DNA of 64,000 nt from Bin87 sp965204395 (GCA_965204395.1 OZ241987.1:2170001-2234000), one strand, 5' to 3'. Positions 25,954 through 34,493 are shown, numbered from the stretch's first letter. Notes: generated by a model from the sequence alone, not told the origin. Numbers and translations are program-made.

Positions 25954-26351
25954 GGGATGTTCCCCTCGTCCAGCAGGACAATCCGGTCAACCGGAATCAG
26001 GCGATTATTCACCAAGTCAACGGCCAGGCGAAGCTCTACCAAGGACTCCGCTCCAATCAGGGTTTTTCGACTGCTGCTGCCAAAGACCACCGTCACCACT
26101 TCGGAGCGGCTGTCCAACTCCATCAGAGCATACCCGATGCGACGTTCCTGTATGGACCCGTCAGCCAAACTGAACAAAAGCAACTCACCGCGTTCAATAC
26201 CCAGTTCATCCAATATGGCTTCCGGTACGACGGTGAAAGATGCGCCAGTGTCAACCGTGCCATAGAGAGTTTGGAAACGTTCACCGTCAGGGCTGTATAG
26301 AGTAAACGGCAGGTCGAGGCTGTACATAGCTCCGAAAGCGCTTATAGGCAC
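25950..26351 (-). CDS. Retropepsin-like aspartyl protease
   Basis: A 133-residue protein with one retropepsin fold. The catalytic triad motif is VDTGASFTVVP (D34-T35-G36-A37), followed by a flap region and the hydrophobic-hydrophobic-Gly motif TLIGAESL at about 104-111. Single-domain bacterial retropepsins work as dimers. No membrane segment is present, so it is probably cytoplasmic. It overlaps the SWIM gene by four bases and the upstream paralogue by ten. Confidence 0.8.
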   Translation of the reverse strand: MPISAFGAMYSLDLPFTLYSPDGERFQTLYGTVDTGASFTVVPEAILDELGIERGELLLFSLADGSIQERRIGYALMELDSRSEVVTVVFGSSSRKTLIGAESLVELRLAVDLVNNRLIPVDRIVLLDEGNIP

Positions 26352-26761
26352 AAGACCGTGTTAACGAACCGTTTGTTTTCTGGGTCGGCGGCTAGAGCCA
26401 ATCCGATGAGAGCGCTTTGGCCGATTATGACTTGCCCGTTGTCTTGGCCAAATAGAACTACAGGGCGGCCTGATTTGCCATTCAGCGTCACCCGTGGCCG
26501 GGCGCAGGGCAGGTCAGCCGCAGCGCCGCACGGCAATTCGCAGCGACGCTTGCCTTGCGGTGTAATGCCCAACCCTCGCAGTATGTTGGCCGGGACTATG
26601 GAGTAGCGCGCCCGCGTATCCACCACGCCGGCAACGCTTCGGCAAGATTTACCGTCGTCACTGTGCAGGGTGATGGGGGCGTCAAAAACCGCCGACGGGT
26701 CGCCGCCGATAACGGAGCCGGCCGCGATGTCCGACCTGACGTCAAGCAGGGCCATCGACAT
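26342..26761 (-). CDS. Degenerate retropepsin-like paralogue (DTRA instead of DTGA)
   Basis: A 139-residue paralogue of the next gene. It keeps the retropepsin pattern GVVDTRARYSIVPANIL (D48-T49-R50-A51) and VIIGQSALIGLALA, but the invariant catalytic-loop Gly is Arg. It is thus probably inactive, or active only as part of a heterodimer with the intact copy. The start at 26761 is four bases after GGAGGG, which overlaps the stop codon of the DUF1501 gene, so the two are in one transcript. It overlaps the following retropepsin gene by ten bases. Confidence 0.65.
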   Translation of the reverse strand: MSMALLDVRSDIAAGSVIGGDPSAVFDAPITLHSDDGKSCRSVAGVVDTRARYSIVPANILRGLGITPQGKRRCELPCGAAADLPCARPRVTLNGKSGRPVVLFGQDNGQVIIGQSALIGLALAADPENKRFVNTVLCL

Positions 26762-26771
26762 CTAACCCTCC

Positions 26772-27899
26772 TTACACAAACTCCGGCTGCTCGAAGGTTC
26801 CGCCTACGACCGGCTGGGCGTCAAGACCGAGCCACTGTTCGACCAGGGTGCCGTACACGCCGCGGAAGTCGGTGTTGAAGGCCAGGTCGCCCTCCACCAG
26901 GTCGCCCTCAGCCAGGGATGGGTAGGAGCCGTACATGCCGCCACGCACCGGGTCTCCGATGGCGAAGGCCACGCCGCCGCTGCCGTGGTCGGTGCCGCTG
27001 CCGTTGTCCTTGACGCGGCGGCCGAACTCGGTGAAGGCAAACATCACCACGTTGTCGGCGGCATCATGCTCTCGCAGGTCGGCGTAGAAGTCGCTGACGG
27101 CGCGGCTGAGGTCGCCAAGCAGCTTGGGATGCACGTCAGCCTCGCTGGCGTGGGTGTCGTAGCCGCCCTGCTGGGTGTAGAAGACGCGGGTGCCCAGGTC
27201 GGCGGTCAGCACCTTGGCGATGCCCTGTAGGTTCTTGGCGATGCTGGTGTCGGCGTACTCCACGGACGATGTGTACATGTCTGGAGCGGCCTTCAGGATG
27301 TCCGCGCCCTTGAGGGCGTCCAGGCCGGTCTGGCCCAGGTAATCCATGGTTGCGCCCAGGCCGACTGTGGGCGAGTACATGCGAGCGAAGATGTCGAGAG
27401 CCTGGGAGCGCTCCGGTTCACCGGTGATACCCGTCAGGACTCCGTAGGTTTCCAGAACCGCCACCGAGGCTACGGGCACGCCGGGGAGGGCCATGGCCCG
27501 TGGCAGACCACGACCGAAGTTGACTCCGGTAAGGACATTCTCGGCGTGGGGGTCGATGTCGCGGATGACTCGGCCCAGCCAGCCCTCGGTGCCCACCTTT
27601 TCCGGCTCGCAGGTGTGCCAGATGTCCATGCTGCGGAAGTGGGAGCGGTTGGGCGTCGGGTAGCCGATGCCGTTGATGACGGCAACCTTGCCGGCGTCGT
27701 AAAGCGACTTGATCTCGGGTAGGGCCGGGTTGAACGCGAACTGGTCATCGATGGGCAGCGCCCGGTCCGCGGGGATGCCGACGGTGGGCCGACTATCGTG
27801 ATAACGCCCATCGTTGTAAGGAATCACGGTATTGAGGTAATCGTTGCCGCCGGTAAGCTGAATGACGACGAGGATCGGGTCCTTGGTGGTGTTGGTCAT
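26772..27899 (-). CDS. DUF1501 protein (sulfatase-like)
   Basis: A 375-residue DUF1501 protein. Family features seen are PILVVIQLTGGNDYLNTVIPY at the start, GIGYPTPNRSHFRSMDIWHT, FYTQQGGYDTHA and VMFAFTEFGRRVKDN with the DHGSGG loop. DUF1501 proteins resemble alkaline-phosphatase/sulfatase-like enzymes and usually have a Tat signal and a DUF1800 neighbour. Here there is no signal peptide and no DUF1800 gene. Its stop codon lies inside the ribosome-binding site of the next gene, so it heads the operon with the two retropepsins, the SWIM protein and the NYN nuclease. Whether it shares their function is unclear. Confidence 0.85.
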   Translation of the reverse strand: MTNTTKDPILVVIQLTGGNDYLNTVIPYNDGRYHDSRPTVGIPADRALPIDDQFAFNPALPEIKSLYDAGKVAVINGIGYPTPNRSHFRSMDIWHTCEPEKVGTEGWLGRVIRDIDPHAENVLTGVNFGRGLPRAMALPGVPVASVAVLETYGVLTGITGEPERSQALDIFARMYSPTVGLGATMDYLGQTGLDALKGADILKAAPDMYTSSVEYADTSIAKNLQGIAKVLTADLGTRVFYTQQGGYDTHASEADVHPKLLGDLSRAVSDFYADLREHDAADNVVMFAFTEFGRRVKDNGSGTDHGSGGVAFAIGDPVRGGMYGSYPSLAEGDLVEGDLAFNTDFRGVYGTLVEQWLGLDAQPVVGGTFEQPEFV

Positions 27900-28035
27900 G
27901 GTGTCGCAACTCCGTGGAGTGGTGATGGCCGTAGTTTAGCACAATGCTCACCGGGCTCGGTAAGCCCCGTGTCAAAGCCGGGCCGATGGTAGAATGCAGC
28001 AGGTTAGTTCATCCGTCTTCATCTTGGAAAATGCC

Positions 28036-28692
28036 ATGACAACGACGCACCAGCGAGCGCTTCGCCATTTTACCGACGCCGAGAAAGACGCAATGATCGC
28101 TGCCGGCGTTGTGACTGAGAATGAACGTGGGGATGTGAACGCCGGGCGGAGTTTTACTGTGGCCGAGTACCTGGCCCTGGCCGCCGCCGGCATACTGGCG
28201 AAAGAAGAGCGGGTTGAACTGCTTAATGGGGAGATAATCCGCATGGCGCCCATCGGCAACCGTCACTTGAACAGCGTTGACTGGTTGGCTGACCTGATGC
28301 ACGAAGCTGTTGGAATCAGAGCCATGGTGCGGGTGCAGGGTTCGATCCAGCTGGACGACGCCAGTTCACCGCAGCCGGACATCGCGGTTATCCGACGACG
28401 CTCAATAAATGACATGGGTCCCGTAATGCCGTCCGACGTCTATTTGCTGGTTGAAGTTGCCGACAGTTCTCTGGAATTTGACCTGGGCGAAAAGTTGGCC
28501 CGCTACGCCGCTGCGGGGATTCCAGAGGTGTGGGTTGCCAACTTGCGCGCCCGTGAGTTGGTCGTCAACACCGAACCGGAGGGGACGGCCTACGCCAACG
28601 TCCGCATTGTTCCGCTGGACGGCAGAGTGAGCCCGCAGGCGTTCCCCGACGCAACGTTGGCGGTGGCCGACTTTATTCCCGCTGTCGGCTGA
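28036..28692 (+). CDS. Uma2-family nuclease-like protein
   Basis: A 218-residue Uma2-family protein. It has the motifs EERVELLNGEIIRMAPIGNRH, SPQPDIAVIRR, YLLVEVADSSLEFDLGEK and YAAAGIPEVWVANL, forming the PD-(D/E)XK-like site (Asp, Glu-x-x, Lys). I choose the ATG at 28036, which gives MTT like the other Uma2 genes here; an in-frame ATG lies at 27994. It is divergent from the DUF1501 operon. It lacks the coiled-coil tail of the copies at 2885 and 54753. Role unknown. Confidence 0.87.
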   Translation: MTTTHQRALRHFTDAEKDAMIAAGVVTENERGDVNAGRSFTVAEYLALAAAGILAKEERVELLNGEIIRMAPIGNRHLNSVDWLADLMHEAVGIRAMVRVQGSIQLDDASSPQPDIAVIRRRSINDMGPVMPSDVYLLVEVADSSLEFDLGEKLARYAAAGIPEVWVANLRARELVVNTEPEGTAYANVRIVPLDGRVSPQAFPDATLAVADFIPAVG

Positions 28693-28837
28693 TGATAGGG
28701 GGCCGCAGGACGCCGTGCTAAACCCGCACCTTGGTCGCAGGTTCCAGAACCTCGCTAACCGGGTCCACCTTGAACATCAAAATCTGTAGTGTGGTCGCCC
28801 CGTTGATGCTTCCTTCGCGGATGAGACGAGAGTGATT

Positions 28838-29668
28838 CTAGGCGATGATCGACACCGTGTCCAAAACCTTCAACCCCAACTCCCGGTCACCTTCAAGCAC
28901 AATTCTCGACTCCACCATGCCCTTATCTATGCTCTTAGTGAACAGCTTCCAAGCATCGATCTCGTCTATGGTGGCGTGAGTGGCAGGCACTGTGGTTTCG
29001 TCGTCACACAGTACCCAGCCCGAAGCGTTGCGCATCACCAGCCAGGTTCCGCCCGAAGTGCCGGATATGGTAACCCCTACTGTAGTGCCTACGGAGGATC
29101 TCACTCCATCGTATGCCCTTGGAAGCCCGTGCGCGAAAGTCGCCAGAACCGGCGCGAACCAATGCGGATCAGTCAGCAAGGAGCATCCTACCGCTTCTCG
29201 AATCTGCTGTTGGTGATGCCAATACTCCGTGTATTCGCGAGCTATATGAAGCCAGATTGGTGCCGGATTCGAACCTGACCAGCTGACCACCGGCCCCATA
29301 TCGTGTGGGTCGAGGGAGCGCAAATACTGGTTTACAAGAATGCCGGTGGACTTCAGTAGGTCGATCATGAGACGTGGGCTCATCCGCCTCATAGCCCCAA
29401 CCCACTGCTCGTTCAGGTTATTGAGTTCCCTCACCAGATCGTCCCATTCATCTACAACGATCCATGATGCCTGGTAACCGTCGCGGCCGATCGACAATTG
29501 GCCGACGTGGCCGCCCAGGATGTGAGCCGTCAGGTCGCGTACCGACCAGCCGGGACATGACGTAGGCGCATCCCATTCTTCCGGGCGCAGGGAGTCCAAT
29601 ACCTCTACGAGATGTTGCAACAGCCCGGGTAGCAAATGCGCAGTGAACACAGGTTCCGCTGAGTGCAT
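28838..29668 (-). CDS. DinB/maleylpyruvate isomerase-like protein (MDMPI N-terminal fold)
   Basis: The 276-residue protein begins with the DinB-like four-helix fold seen in mycothiol-dependent maleylpyruvate isomerases: WDAPTSCPGWSVRDLTAHILGG holds one metal-type His, and YTEYWHHQQQIREAVG has the second His cluster. The C-terminal 100 residues look like the SCP2-like MDMPI C-terminal domain (TWLVMRNASGWVL). Mycothiol itself may not be used here. I start at the ATG at 29668, eight bases after GGGGGAG; an in-frame GTG at 29677 is the alternative. It stands alone between convergent or same-strand genes. Confidence 0.78.
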   Translation of the reverse strand: MHSAEPVFTAHLLPGLLQHLVEVLDSLRPEEWDAPTSCPGWSVRDLTAHILGGHVGQLSIGRDGYQASWIVVDEWDDLVRELNNLNEQWVGAMRRMSPRLMIDLLKSTGILVNQYLRSLDPHDMGPVVSWSGSNPAPIWLHIAREYTEYWHHQQQIREAVGCSLLTDPHWFAPVLATFAHGLPRAYDGVRSSVGTTVGVTISGTSGGTWLVMRNASGWVLCDDETTVPATHATIDEIDAWKLFTKSIDKGMVESRIVLEGDRELGLKVLDTVSIIA

Positions 29669-29731
29669 GGCCGCCACTCCCCCGCCTGCCGGACAAGTAG
29701 GCCCTGTCCGAACACGCGGTGGGTATATGAA

Positions 29732-29759
29732 CAGGGGCAGGTTTCGTTACCTGCCCCTG
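29732..29759. repeat. Palindrome of the GGGGC family
   Basis: CAGGGGCAGGT and ACCTGCCCCTG form an eleven-pair stem around a six-base loop TTCGTT. It lies between two minus-strand genes and could act as a terminator, but no T-run follows. Confidence 0.6.
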
Positions 29760-29793
29760 CCGCGTCAGCGCCGATTAGCGCAACGGGACTCGG

Positions 29794-30918
29794 CTACTTG
29801 AAGTGCGGTATCACGTCCTCGGAGAGGCACTTCAGGGTATCCATGACCACCTCGCGCGGCACCGAGGAGGTCCAATTGCACTCGAACATGATCTCGTCGG
29901 TGGTGAACTGTTCCCGGAACAGGTGGATCTTCTCGACCACCTCTGCCGGCGTGCCGAATAGGTTGACCTCTTCCGTGGCCTCAGGACCAGCGCTGCCGGC
30001 GTCGGTGCTGCCGATGGCGAGGCGGCCGGCGTAGTAGATGCGGGCAAGATCCATGAGATTTTCGACGCGGCGGTCGGCCTTTTCCTGCGTGTCGGCGACG
30101 AGCGTGGGCACCCGTACGACGGTGGTGGGATCACCCTCATGCCCCGCGTCGATGTAGGCCTGGCGGTAGGCCTGGACGTCCTGTCGCAGGATGGCAGAGC
30201 CTCGCAGGTTGTGCGGGGAGCTGCCGGCGCCGATGGCGATGCGATAGCCATGCTCGCCCATGGGGACGAAGCTCTCCTGGCTGTCCACAGGAAGCAGCAT
30301 GGGCATCGGGTTCTGCACTGGCTTGGGGATGCTCATGTAGTCTTCGTAGAAGGCGGGGTAATTGAAGTACTTGCCCTCAAACCCGGAGAATTTGTCCTCG
30401 GTCCAAAGCTGCTTGAGGAGCTCCAGGTACTCGTAGAAGTACTCCCGCCGTTCGTCGGAACCGCGAGTGCGCGCCCCCGGGCCGTAGATGAACCGGCCTT
30501 CGCTGACCTGGTCCACTATGGCAACCTGTTCCGCGACCTGGAAGGGGTCCTCGGGTTGGAGATTGTCGAAAGCGTACCTTTCGTGGGGCAACGCCCGCGG
30601 TGACGGTTCTTCGCCAGGCAGGCGCAGAGTCGGGCGGTGAATGGAGGTGCCGATCCGTATGTTCTTGGTGTGGTTGGCTATGATGCCTGAGAGCATGATG
30701 GACTGCGGGTCCATGCTGCCCTGGGTGGAGAAGTGACCGCCGCCGAACCAGACGTAGTCCCAGCCCGCGGACTCGATGTGGTCTATTTCCTGGAAGTTCT
30801 GCTTGTAGGCTTCGGCTTCCAGGAGCTTTCCGCCCTGATATTCAGGGTCCCAGGGGACCTTGCCGCCCTCGTAAACGGCGTTCCAAGTGGTGAACAATCC
30901 AAAGTCCATTTTGGCCAT
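29794..30918 (-). CDS. LLM-class flavin-dependent oxidoreductase
   Basis: A 374-residue luciferase-like enzyme with ESAGWDYVWFGGGHFS, RIGTSIHRP, EQVAIVDQVSEGRFIYGPGA and IPKPVQNPMPMLLPVDS, the typical TIM-barrel landmarks for FMN/F420 oxidoreductases. I start at the ATG at 30918, six bases after GGAGGG; an ATG at 30924 is too close to it, and a frame reaching 31068 is unlike the family. The long insertion around EEPSPRALPHERYAFDN is typical of the subgroup common in SAR202-like genomes. Substrate unknown. Confidence 0.87.
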   Translation of the reverse strand: MAKMDFGLFTTWNAVYEGGKVPWDPEYQGGKLLEAEAYKQNFQEIDHIESAGWDYVWFGGGHFSTQGSMDPQSIMLSGIIANHTKNIRIGTSIHRPTLRLPGEEPSPRALPHERYAFDNLQPEDPFQVAEQVAIVDQVSEGRFIYGPGARTRGSDERREYFYEYLELLKQLWTEDKFSGFEGKYFNYPAFYEDYMSIPKPVQNPMPMLLPVDSQESFVPMGEHGYRIAIGAGSSPHNLRGSAILRQDVQAYRQAYIDAGHEGDPTTVVRVPTLVADTQEKADRRVENLMDLARIYYAGRLAIGSTDAGSAGPEATEEVNLFGTPAEVVEKIHLFREQFTTDEIMFECNWTSSVPREVVMDTLKCLSEDVIPHFK

Positions 30919-31087
30919 TTTCATCCCTCCCTGGGTCCGAATGTGCGCTGTGTTTCGTAGTCGCCAATGTAGCATCCGGGGGGAAACAGCGTCAACGTTG
31001 ACGCCCAAGCAACGAGATGCGCCAGGACGATGCCGAAAACTGGCGGCAACCGAGGCTATCCGCTGCAACCACGGCGGATCAGCGGCG

Positions 31088-31309
31088 CTAGCGGGATCTA
31101 TTCAGGAAGATAACTTCGATCAGAGCTCGGACGGTCTGGGCATCCAATTGGCCGGTGGACAAACGCCAGCCCAGCCATATCACCATGCCTATCAACAAAC
31201 CGATGAAGGTGAAGAGCAGGACCAGGCCGGCGGCGCCGGCCCCCTGCCAAACGAGGATGATGCCAAAGATCAGTCCGCCGATGAGTCCTGAAACCAACAA
31301 TCCAGGCAT
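31088..31309 (-). CDS. Small DUF2273-like membrane protein of the Asp23 operon
   Basis: The 73-residue product has two hydrophobic helices (about 3-22 and 27-47, GLVLLFTFIGLLIGMVIWLGW) and a short polar tail. Its size, topology and place after an AmaP-like and an Asp23-like gene match the DUF2273 small membrane protein of that operon. It follows amaP by four bases. Function is presumably in anchoring or organising the Asp23 complex at the membrane. Confidence 0.6.
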   Translation of the reverse strand: MPGLLVSGLIGGLIFGIILVWQGAGAAGLVLLFTFIGLLIGMVIWLGWRLSTGQLDAQTVRALIEVIFLNRSR

Positions 31310-31313
31310 CCGT

Positions 31314-31892
31314 TCACCTCGTGAGAACCGGCTGGTCGCGGTCGCCCTGGTAACGGGCGCGAACCGGCACGTCGATTACGTTCAGGCCGGTGAGGCGTTC
31401 CACGACCTCGCGAATGTCGTGCTGAATATCGGAGGTGACGGCGGGAACGTCCGACCCCATGCGCAGACCGGCAATGCAGTTGATGGTAAGGCCACTCGAC
31501 GCGACCTGAACCCTGCACCGTACGCTGCGGATTTCGCGATTGCTTCGGGCGGTGCGCTGGGCCAATTGGGCGATACTTTCCACCGACAGGCGCACGGTGC
31601 CGTTGGCGTCGGAACTGACCAGCACCATGCCCGCTGCAGCGGTGCGGGTGATCGTTCGGGCTTCCATGAGCAGGACCAACAGGCCGACCACGATGAAAGC
31701 GGCCGCGATGCCCGCGTCGCGCCACCAGGCGCCACTGGTATCTTCGACCAATCCCGCCAGCTGTTGCTGCAGGACCGGAATGGGTACCGCCTGGGCCGAC
31801 AGTGTTTCCGTTATCACCAGTAAGATGAGCACCCCGACGGCAATGCTCGCCAGGGCGCCCAACGTTACCAATAAGCCGTTGAAGGCGTTCAT
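31314..31892 (-). CDS. amaP: AmaP-like alkaline-shock membrane anchor protein
   Basis: A 192-residue protein with two membrane helices at about residues 8-28 and 64-82 and a C-terminal domain related to Asp23 itself (SVESIAQLAQRTARSNREIRSVRC, IQHDIREVVERLTGLNVIDVPVRA). This is the AmaP layout, in which the protein anchors Asp23 to the cell membrane. It lies 11 bases after the asp23 stop. The operon is best known from Firmicutes; here it appears complete in a probable Chloroflexota genome. Confidence 0.72.
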   Translation of the reverse strand: MNAFNGLLVTLGALASIAVGVLILLVITETLSAQAVPIPVLQQQLAGLVEDTSGAWWRDAGIAAAFIVVGLLVLLMEARTITRTAAAGMVLVSSDANGTVRLSVESIAQLAQRTARSNREIRSVRCRVQVASSGLTINCIAGLRMGSDVPAVTSDIQHDIREVVERLTGLNVIDVPVRARYQGDRDQPVLTR

Positions 31893-31903
31893 GTAAGAGT
31901 GTG

Positions 31904-32350
31904 CTAGAGCACGGCGCGGGAGGGTGCGTTGCTGGGGAATTCGATTCCGACGACGCCGACGTTGATCTCCTTGGCGACCAGGCCGATCTGGTCGAACAAC
32001 TCCTGCGCTACGGTCTCGCGGATTTCCTGCACCACACTGGGTATGCGGTGGCCGTACACCATGACCACGTCAAGGTCGATGATCGCTTCCTTCTGGCCGG
32101 CCTCGACGCCCACGCCGGTTGCCCGGGCCGCCGCCGGGGACCGTATGGTATCGGCCACGGCGCGCAGGATGCCGCCGGGATTGCCCAATCGGTCCACGCC
32201 GGAAACACTGTTAACCACGTGCCCCACTATGGCGGCAACGACGTTGGGCTCGATCTTGGTGTCGCCCGGCACGCCGCTGGGGTTATCGGTACTGAAAGGA
32301 AACGCGTCGGGGTGAAATATCTCCGCGCTTACGATTTCGCCGTTTGCCAT
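31904..32350 (-). CDS. asp23: Asp23/Gls24-family envelope stress protein
   Basis: A 148-residue Asp23/Gls24 protein. Core motifs are KIEPNVVAAIVGHVVNSVSGV, then GVEAGQKEAIIDLDVVMVYGHRIPSVVQEIR and FPSNAPS at the end. Asp23 proteins form filaments bound to the membrane through AmaP and affect cell-envelope stress. The start ATG at 32350 is six bases after GGAGG; a frame extending to 32434 is spurious. It is the first gene of a three-gene minus-strand operon. Confidence 0.85.
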   Translation of the reverse strand: MANGEIVSAEIFHPDAFPFSTDNPSGVPGDTKIEPNVVAAIVGHVVNSVSGVDRLGNPGGILRAVADTIRSPAAARATGVGVEAGQKEAIIDLDVVMVYGHRIPSVVQEIRETVAQELFDQIGLVAKEINVGVVGIEFPSNAPSRAVL

Positions 32351-32870
32351 CTTTGTCCTCCTGGTGTTCTCTTGCCGGCGGTTTACGGTTCCGCAGGCTC
32401 GTTTTCTGCATTTAATGTTATCACGTCGGAGCATTCCCGGAGCACGAAACAGTCGCTGTGCGCCGAAACGACACCGGTCGATTGATGCGAACCGAGAGCA
32501 GGTTTGTGCTTGATCACAGTTTTCGGTACACGATTATATGGTGGGGCAAGCGGTCGCTCAACCACTTGGTGCCGGCAGGGCAATCGCATTTCAATTGTCG
32601 GCACTTGGATAAGGCTCTCCCGGCTACCGTCATACCGGCGAAAGCCGGTATCCGGTGCCTGAAATCGGCGGTTTCGCGGTCGCTCTCTTCTTTCGGCGAC
32701 CTCTGGACTCCGGCTTGCGCCGGAGTGACGGGCGTCTAAATTCTAAATGCGATTGCCCTGTTGGTGCCGGTGGCAGTTCCCAAATTGAATGATGGCGCCG
32801 GTTGCTGTACTATTTGAAAACGCAATAATCAATAACACGTGCCAATGGCCGGAAAGGAGCGTGCGTCGCA
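32351..32870. other. Non-coding gap between asp23 and the CoA-transferase gene
   Basis: This 520-base gap separates two divergent genes, so it must hold both promoters, though I cannot place them with certainty. It contains the palindromic element at 32627-32731 and no convincing open frame. The last 100 bases lead into the GTG start at 32871 with AAGGAG eleven bases upstream. Confidence 0.5.
32627..32731. repeat. Palindromic REP/MITE-like element
   Basis: Two hairpins, ATACCGGC-GAAA-GCCGGTAT (32632-32651) and ACTCCGGC-TTGC-GCCGGAGT (32707-32726), lie inside outer repeats CCGTCA and TGACGG (32627-32632, 32726-32731). This is the design of the widespread extragenic palindromes with CGTCAT...ATGACG ends known from many bacterial genomes. 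Confidence 0.65.
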
Positions 32871-34283
32871 GTGGACAACCAATTGTTGAAGGGCTTGCTG
32901 GACATCGCCGGATGGGACAATGCCCGGGCGAACGACGTAGAGTTTTCGGGCGAGAGCGATCCCATACTCCCGACGCCGTTCCGAATTGGAGCGACGGCGT
33001 CGGCGAGCCTGGCGGCGGTAGGCCTGGCGGTTTCCGACCTGTGGGAACTCCGCACCGGTCAGGGTCAGCAAATCGCGGTGGATACGAGGCGCGCCACGGC
33101 ATCGTTGCGCAGCGGCCGGTACCTGGAACTGGACGGCGCGCCGGCGGGCGGTGAGAGGCCGTCCGTGATGGGAGTTTACCCATCCAAAAACGGACGTTGG
33201 AACTACCTGCACTGCAATTTCCCGAATCACCGGGAAGCCGCGCTGAGCGTGCTGGGAGTAGAGGAAGACCGGGAGGCGGTGAGGCGCGCCGTCGCGCAAT
33301 GGGACGCGCTGGAACTGGAAGAGGCGATCATCGCGGCCAAAGGCGCCGGCGGCATGGTGCGGTCCATGGAAGAATGGGCGCAGCATCCCCAGTCGGCGGC
33401 GGTGGCATCGCTGCCGTTGTTGGAGATAGAGCGCATCGGCGACAGCCCGCCGGAACCGCTACCCAATGGCGACCGACCGTTGTCCGGCGTAAGGGTGCTG
33501 GACCTGACGCGGGTGCTTGCAGGGCCGACCTGTGCGCGAACTCTCGCTGAACACGGCGCGGACGTGCTGAAGGTTACTGCCGAACACCTGCCCAGCAGCC
33601 ACTCCCAGGAATACGATACGGGGCACGGCAAGCTCTCCACGTTCATAGATTTGAGGAATGTCGACGACGTTGAAACCCTGCGTGGTCTGGTACGCGAAAC
33701 GGATGTATTCTCCCAGGGTTACCGCCCCGGCACACTGGCCCAACGAGGGCTGTCGCCGCAGGACCTGGCTCAAATACGGCCGGGAATAGTTTACGTGTCG
33801 CTGTCCGCTTTCGGTCGAGTGGGACCATGGGCCGAACGGCGGGGCTTCGACACCGTGGTGCAAACGGTCAGCGGGATCACTCACCGGCAGGGCGAGGTGT
33901 TCCCTGGAGCAGAACCTGGACCGCAGTTCTACCCCGTATCGGCCATCGACTACCTGACCGGCTACCTGATGGCGTTCGGCACGATGGTCGCGCTGGGCCG
34001 GCGGGTGCGAGAAGGCGGAAGCTGGTTGGTGCGGATATCCCTGGCCCAAACCGGCAAGTGGCTGGTCGATCAGGGACAGGTGCCCGAGGACCGGTTGCGC
34101 GATGTCCAGACGGACTTCTCAAAGGAGGAAATCGACCGGTGGTCAACCACCACCGAGATCCCAGCCGGCCGACTGAGGCACCTGGCTCCGGTGCTGGAAT
34201 TTTCCGAGACACGGCCCTACTGGGCGCGTCCGACGGTGCCCCTTGGGTCCCACGATCCGGTGTGGCCGGCGCGCGTCGCATGA
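32871..34283 (+). CDS. CaiB/BaiF family III CoA-transferase with permuted domain order
   Basis: A 470-residue family III CoA-transferase. The order is unusual. Residues 30-205 resemble the usual C-terminal half (GVYPSKNGRWNYLHCNF, a helical cap, EEWAQHPQSAAV). Only after residue 205 come the usual N-terminal landmarks: PLSGVRVLDLTRVLAGPTCARTLAEHGADVLKV and VYVSLSAFGRVGPWAERRGFD. So the chain is circularly permuted, or is half of a tandem fusion. The enzyme class moves CoA between carboxylic acids; substrate is unknown. The start is a GTG behind AAGGAG. It stands alone ahead of the signalling operon. Confidence 0.82.
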   Translation: MDNQLLKGLLDIAGWDNARANDVEFSGESDPILPTPFRIGATASASLAAVGLAVSDLWELRTGQGQQIAVDTRRATASLRSGRYLELDGAPAGGERPSVMGVYPSKNGRWNYLHCNFPNHREAALSVLGVEEDREAVRRAVAQWDALELEEAIIAAKGAGGMVRSMEEWAQHPQSAAVASLPLLEIERIGDSPPEPLPNGDRPLSGVRVLDLTRVLAGPTCARTLAEHGADVLKVTAEHLPSSHSQEYDTGHGKLSTFIDLRNVDDVETLRGLVRETDVFSQGYRPGTLAQRGLSPQDLAQIRPGIVYVSLSAFGRVGPWAERRGFDTVVQTVSGITHRQGEVFPGAEPGPQFYPVSAIDYLTGYLMAFGTMVALGRRVREGGSWLVRISLAQTGKWLVDQGQVPEDRLRDVQTDFSKEEIDRWSTTTEIPAGRLRHLAPVLEFSETRPYWARPTVPLGSHDPVWPARVA

Positions 34284-34493
34284 CGCATCTGGGGCTCTTT
34301 GCGGAGGGACAAACAACGACATAAAATCGGACGAGCAACACTGTACACGGCGTTGAATTGCCCGTAAAATCGCAATAGTTGTTGGTGTGTGGTGAACGCG
34401 CACCAACTCTCGAACTGTTTGAGTATGTCACCCAGGCCGGCGCCACGTGTGCATGGCGCGGTGATCAAGCCAATAAAAACAAAGGACGAGGTT

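Noticed and set aside
28693..28837. About 38 open codons in frame after the stop of the DinB-like gene, ending in EPATKVRV
   Set aside because: It could be a remnant of a longer C-terminus, but the upstream protein already ends like its family and nothing else supports coding.
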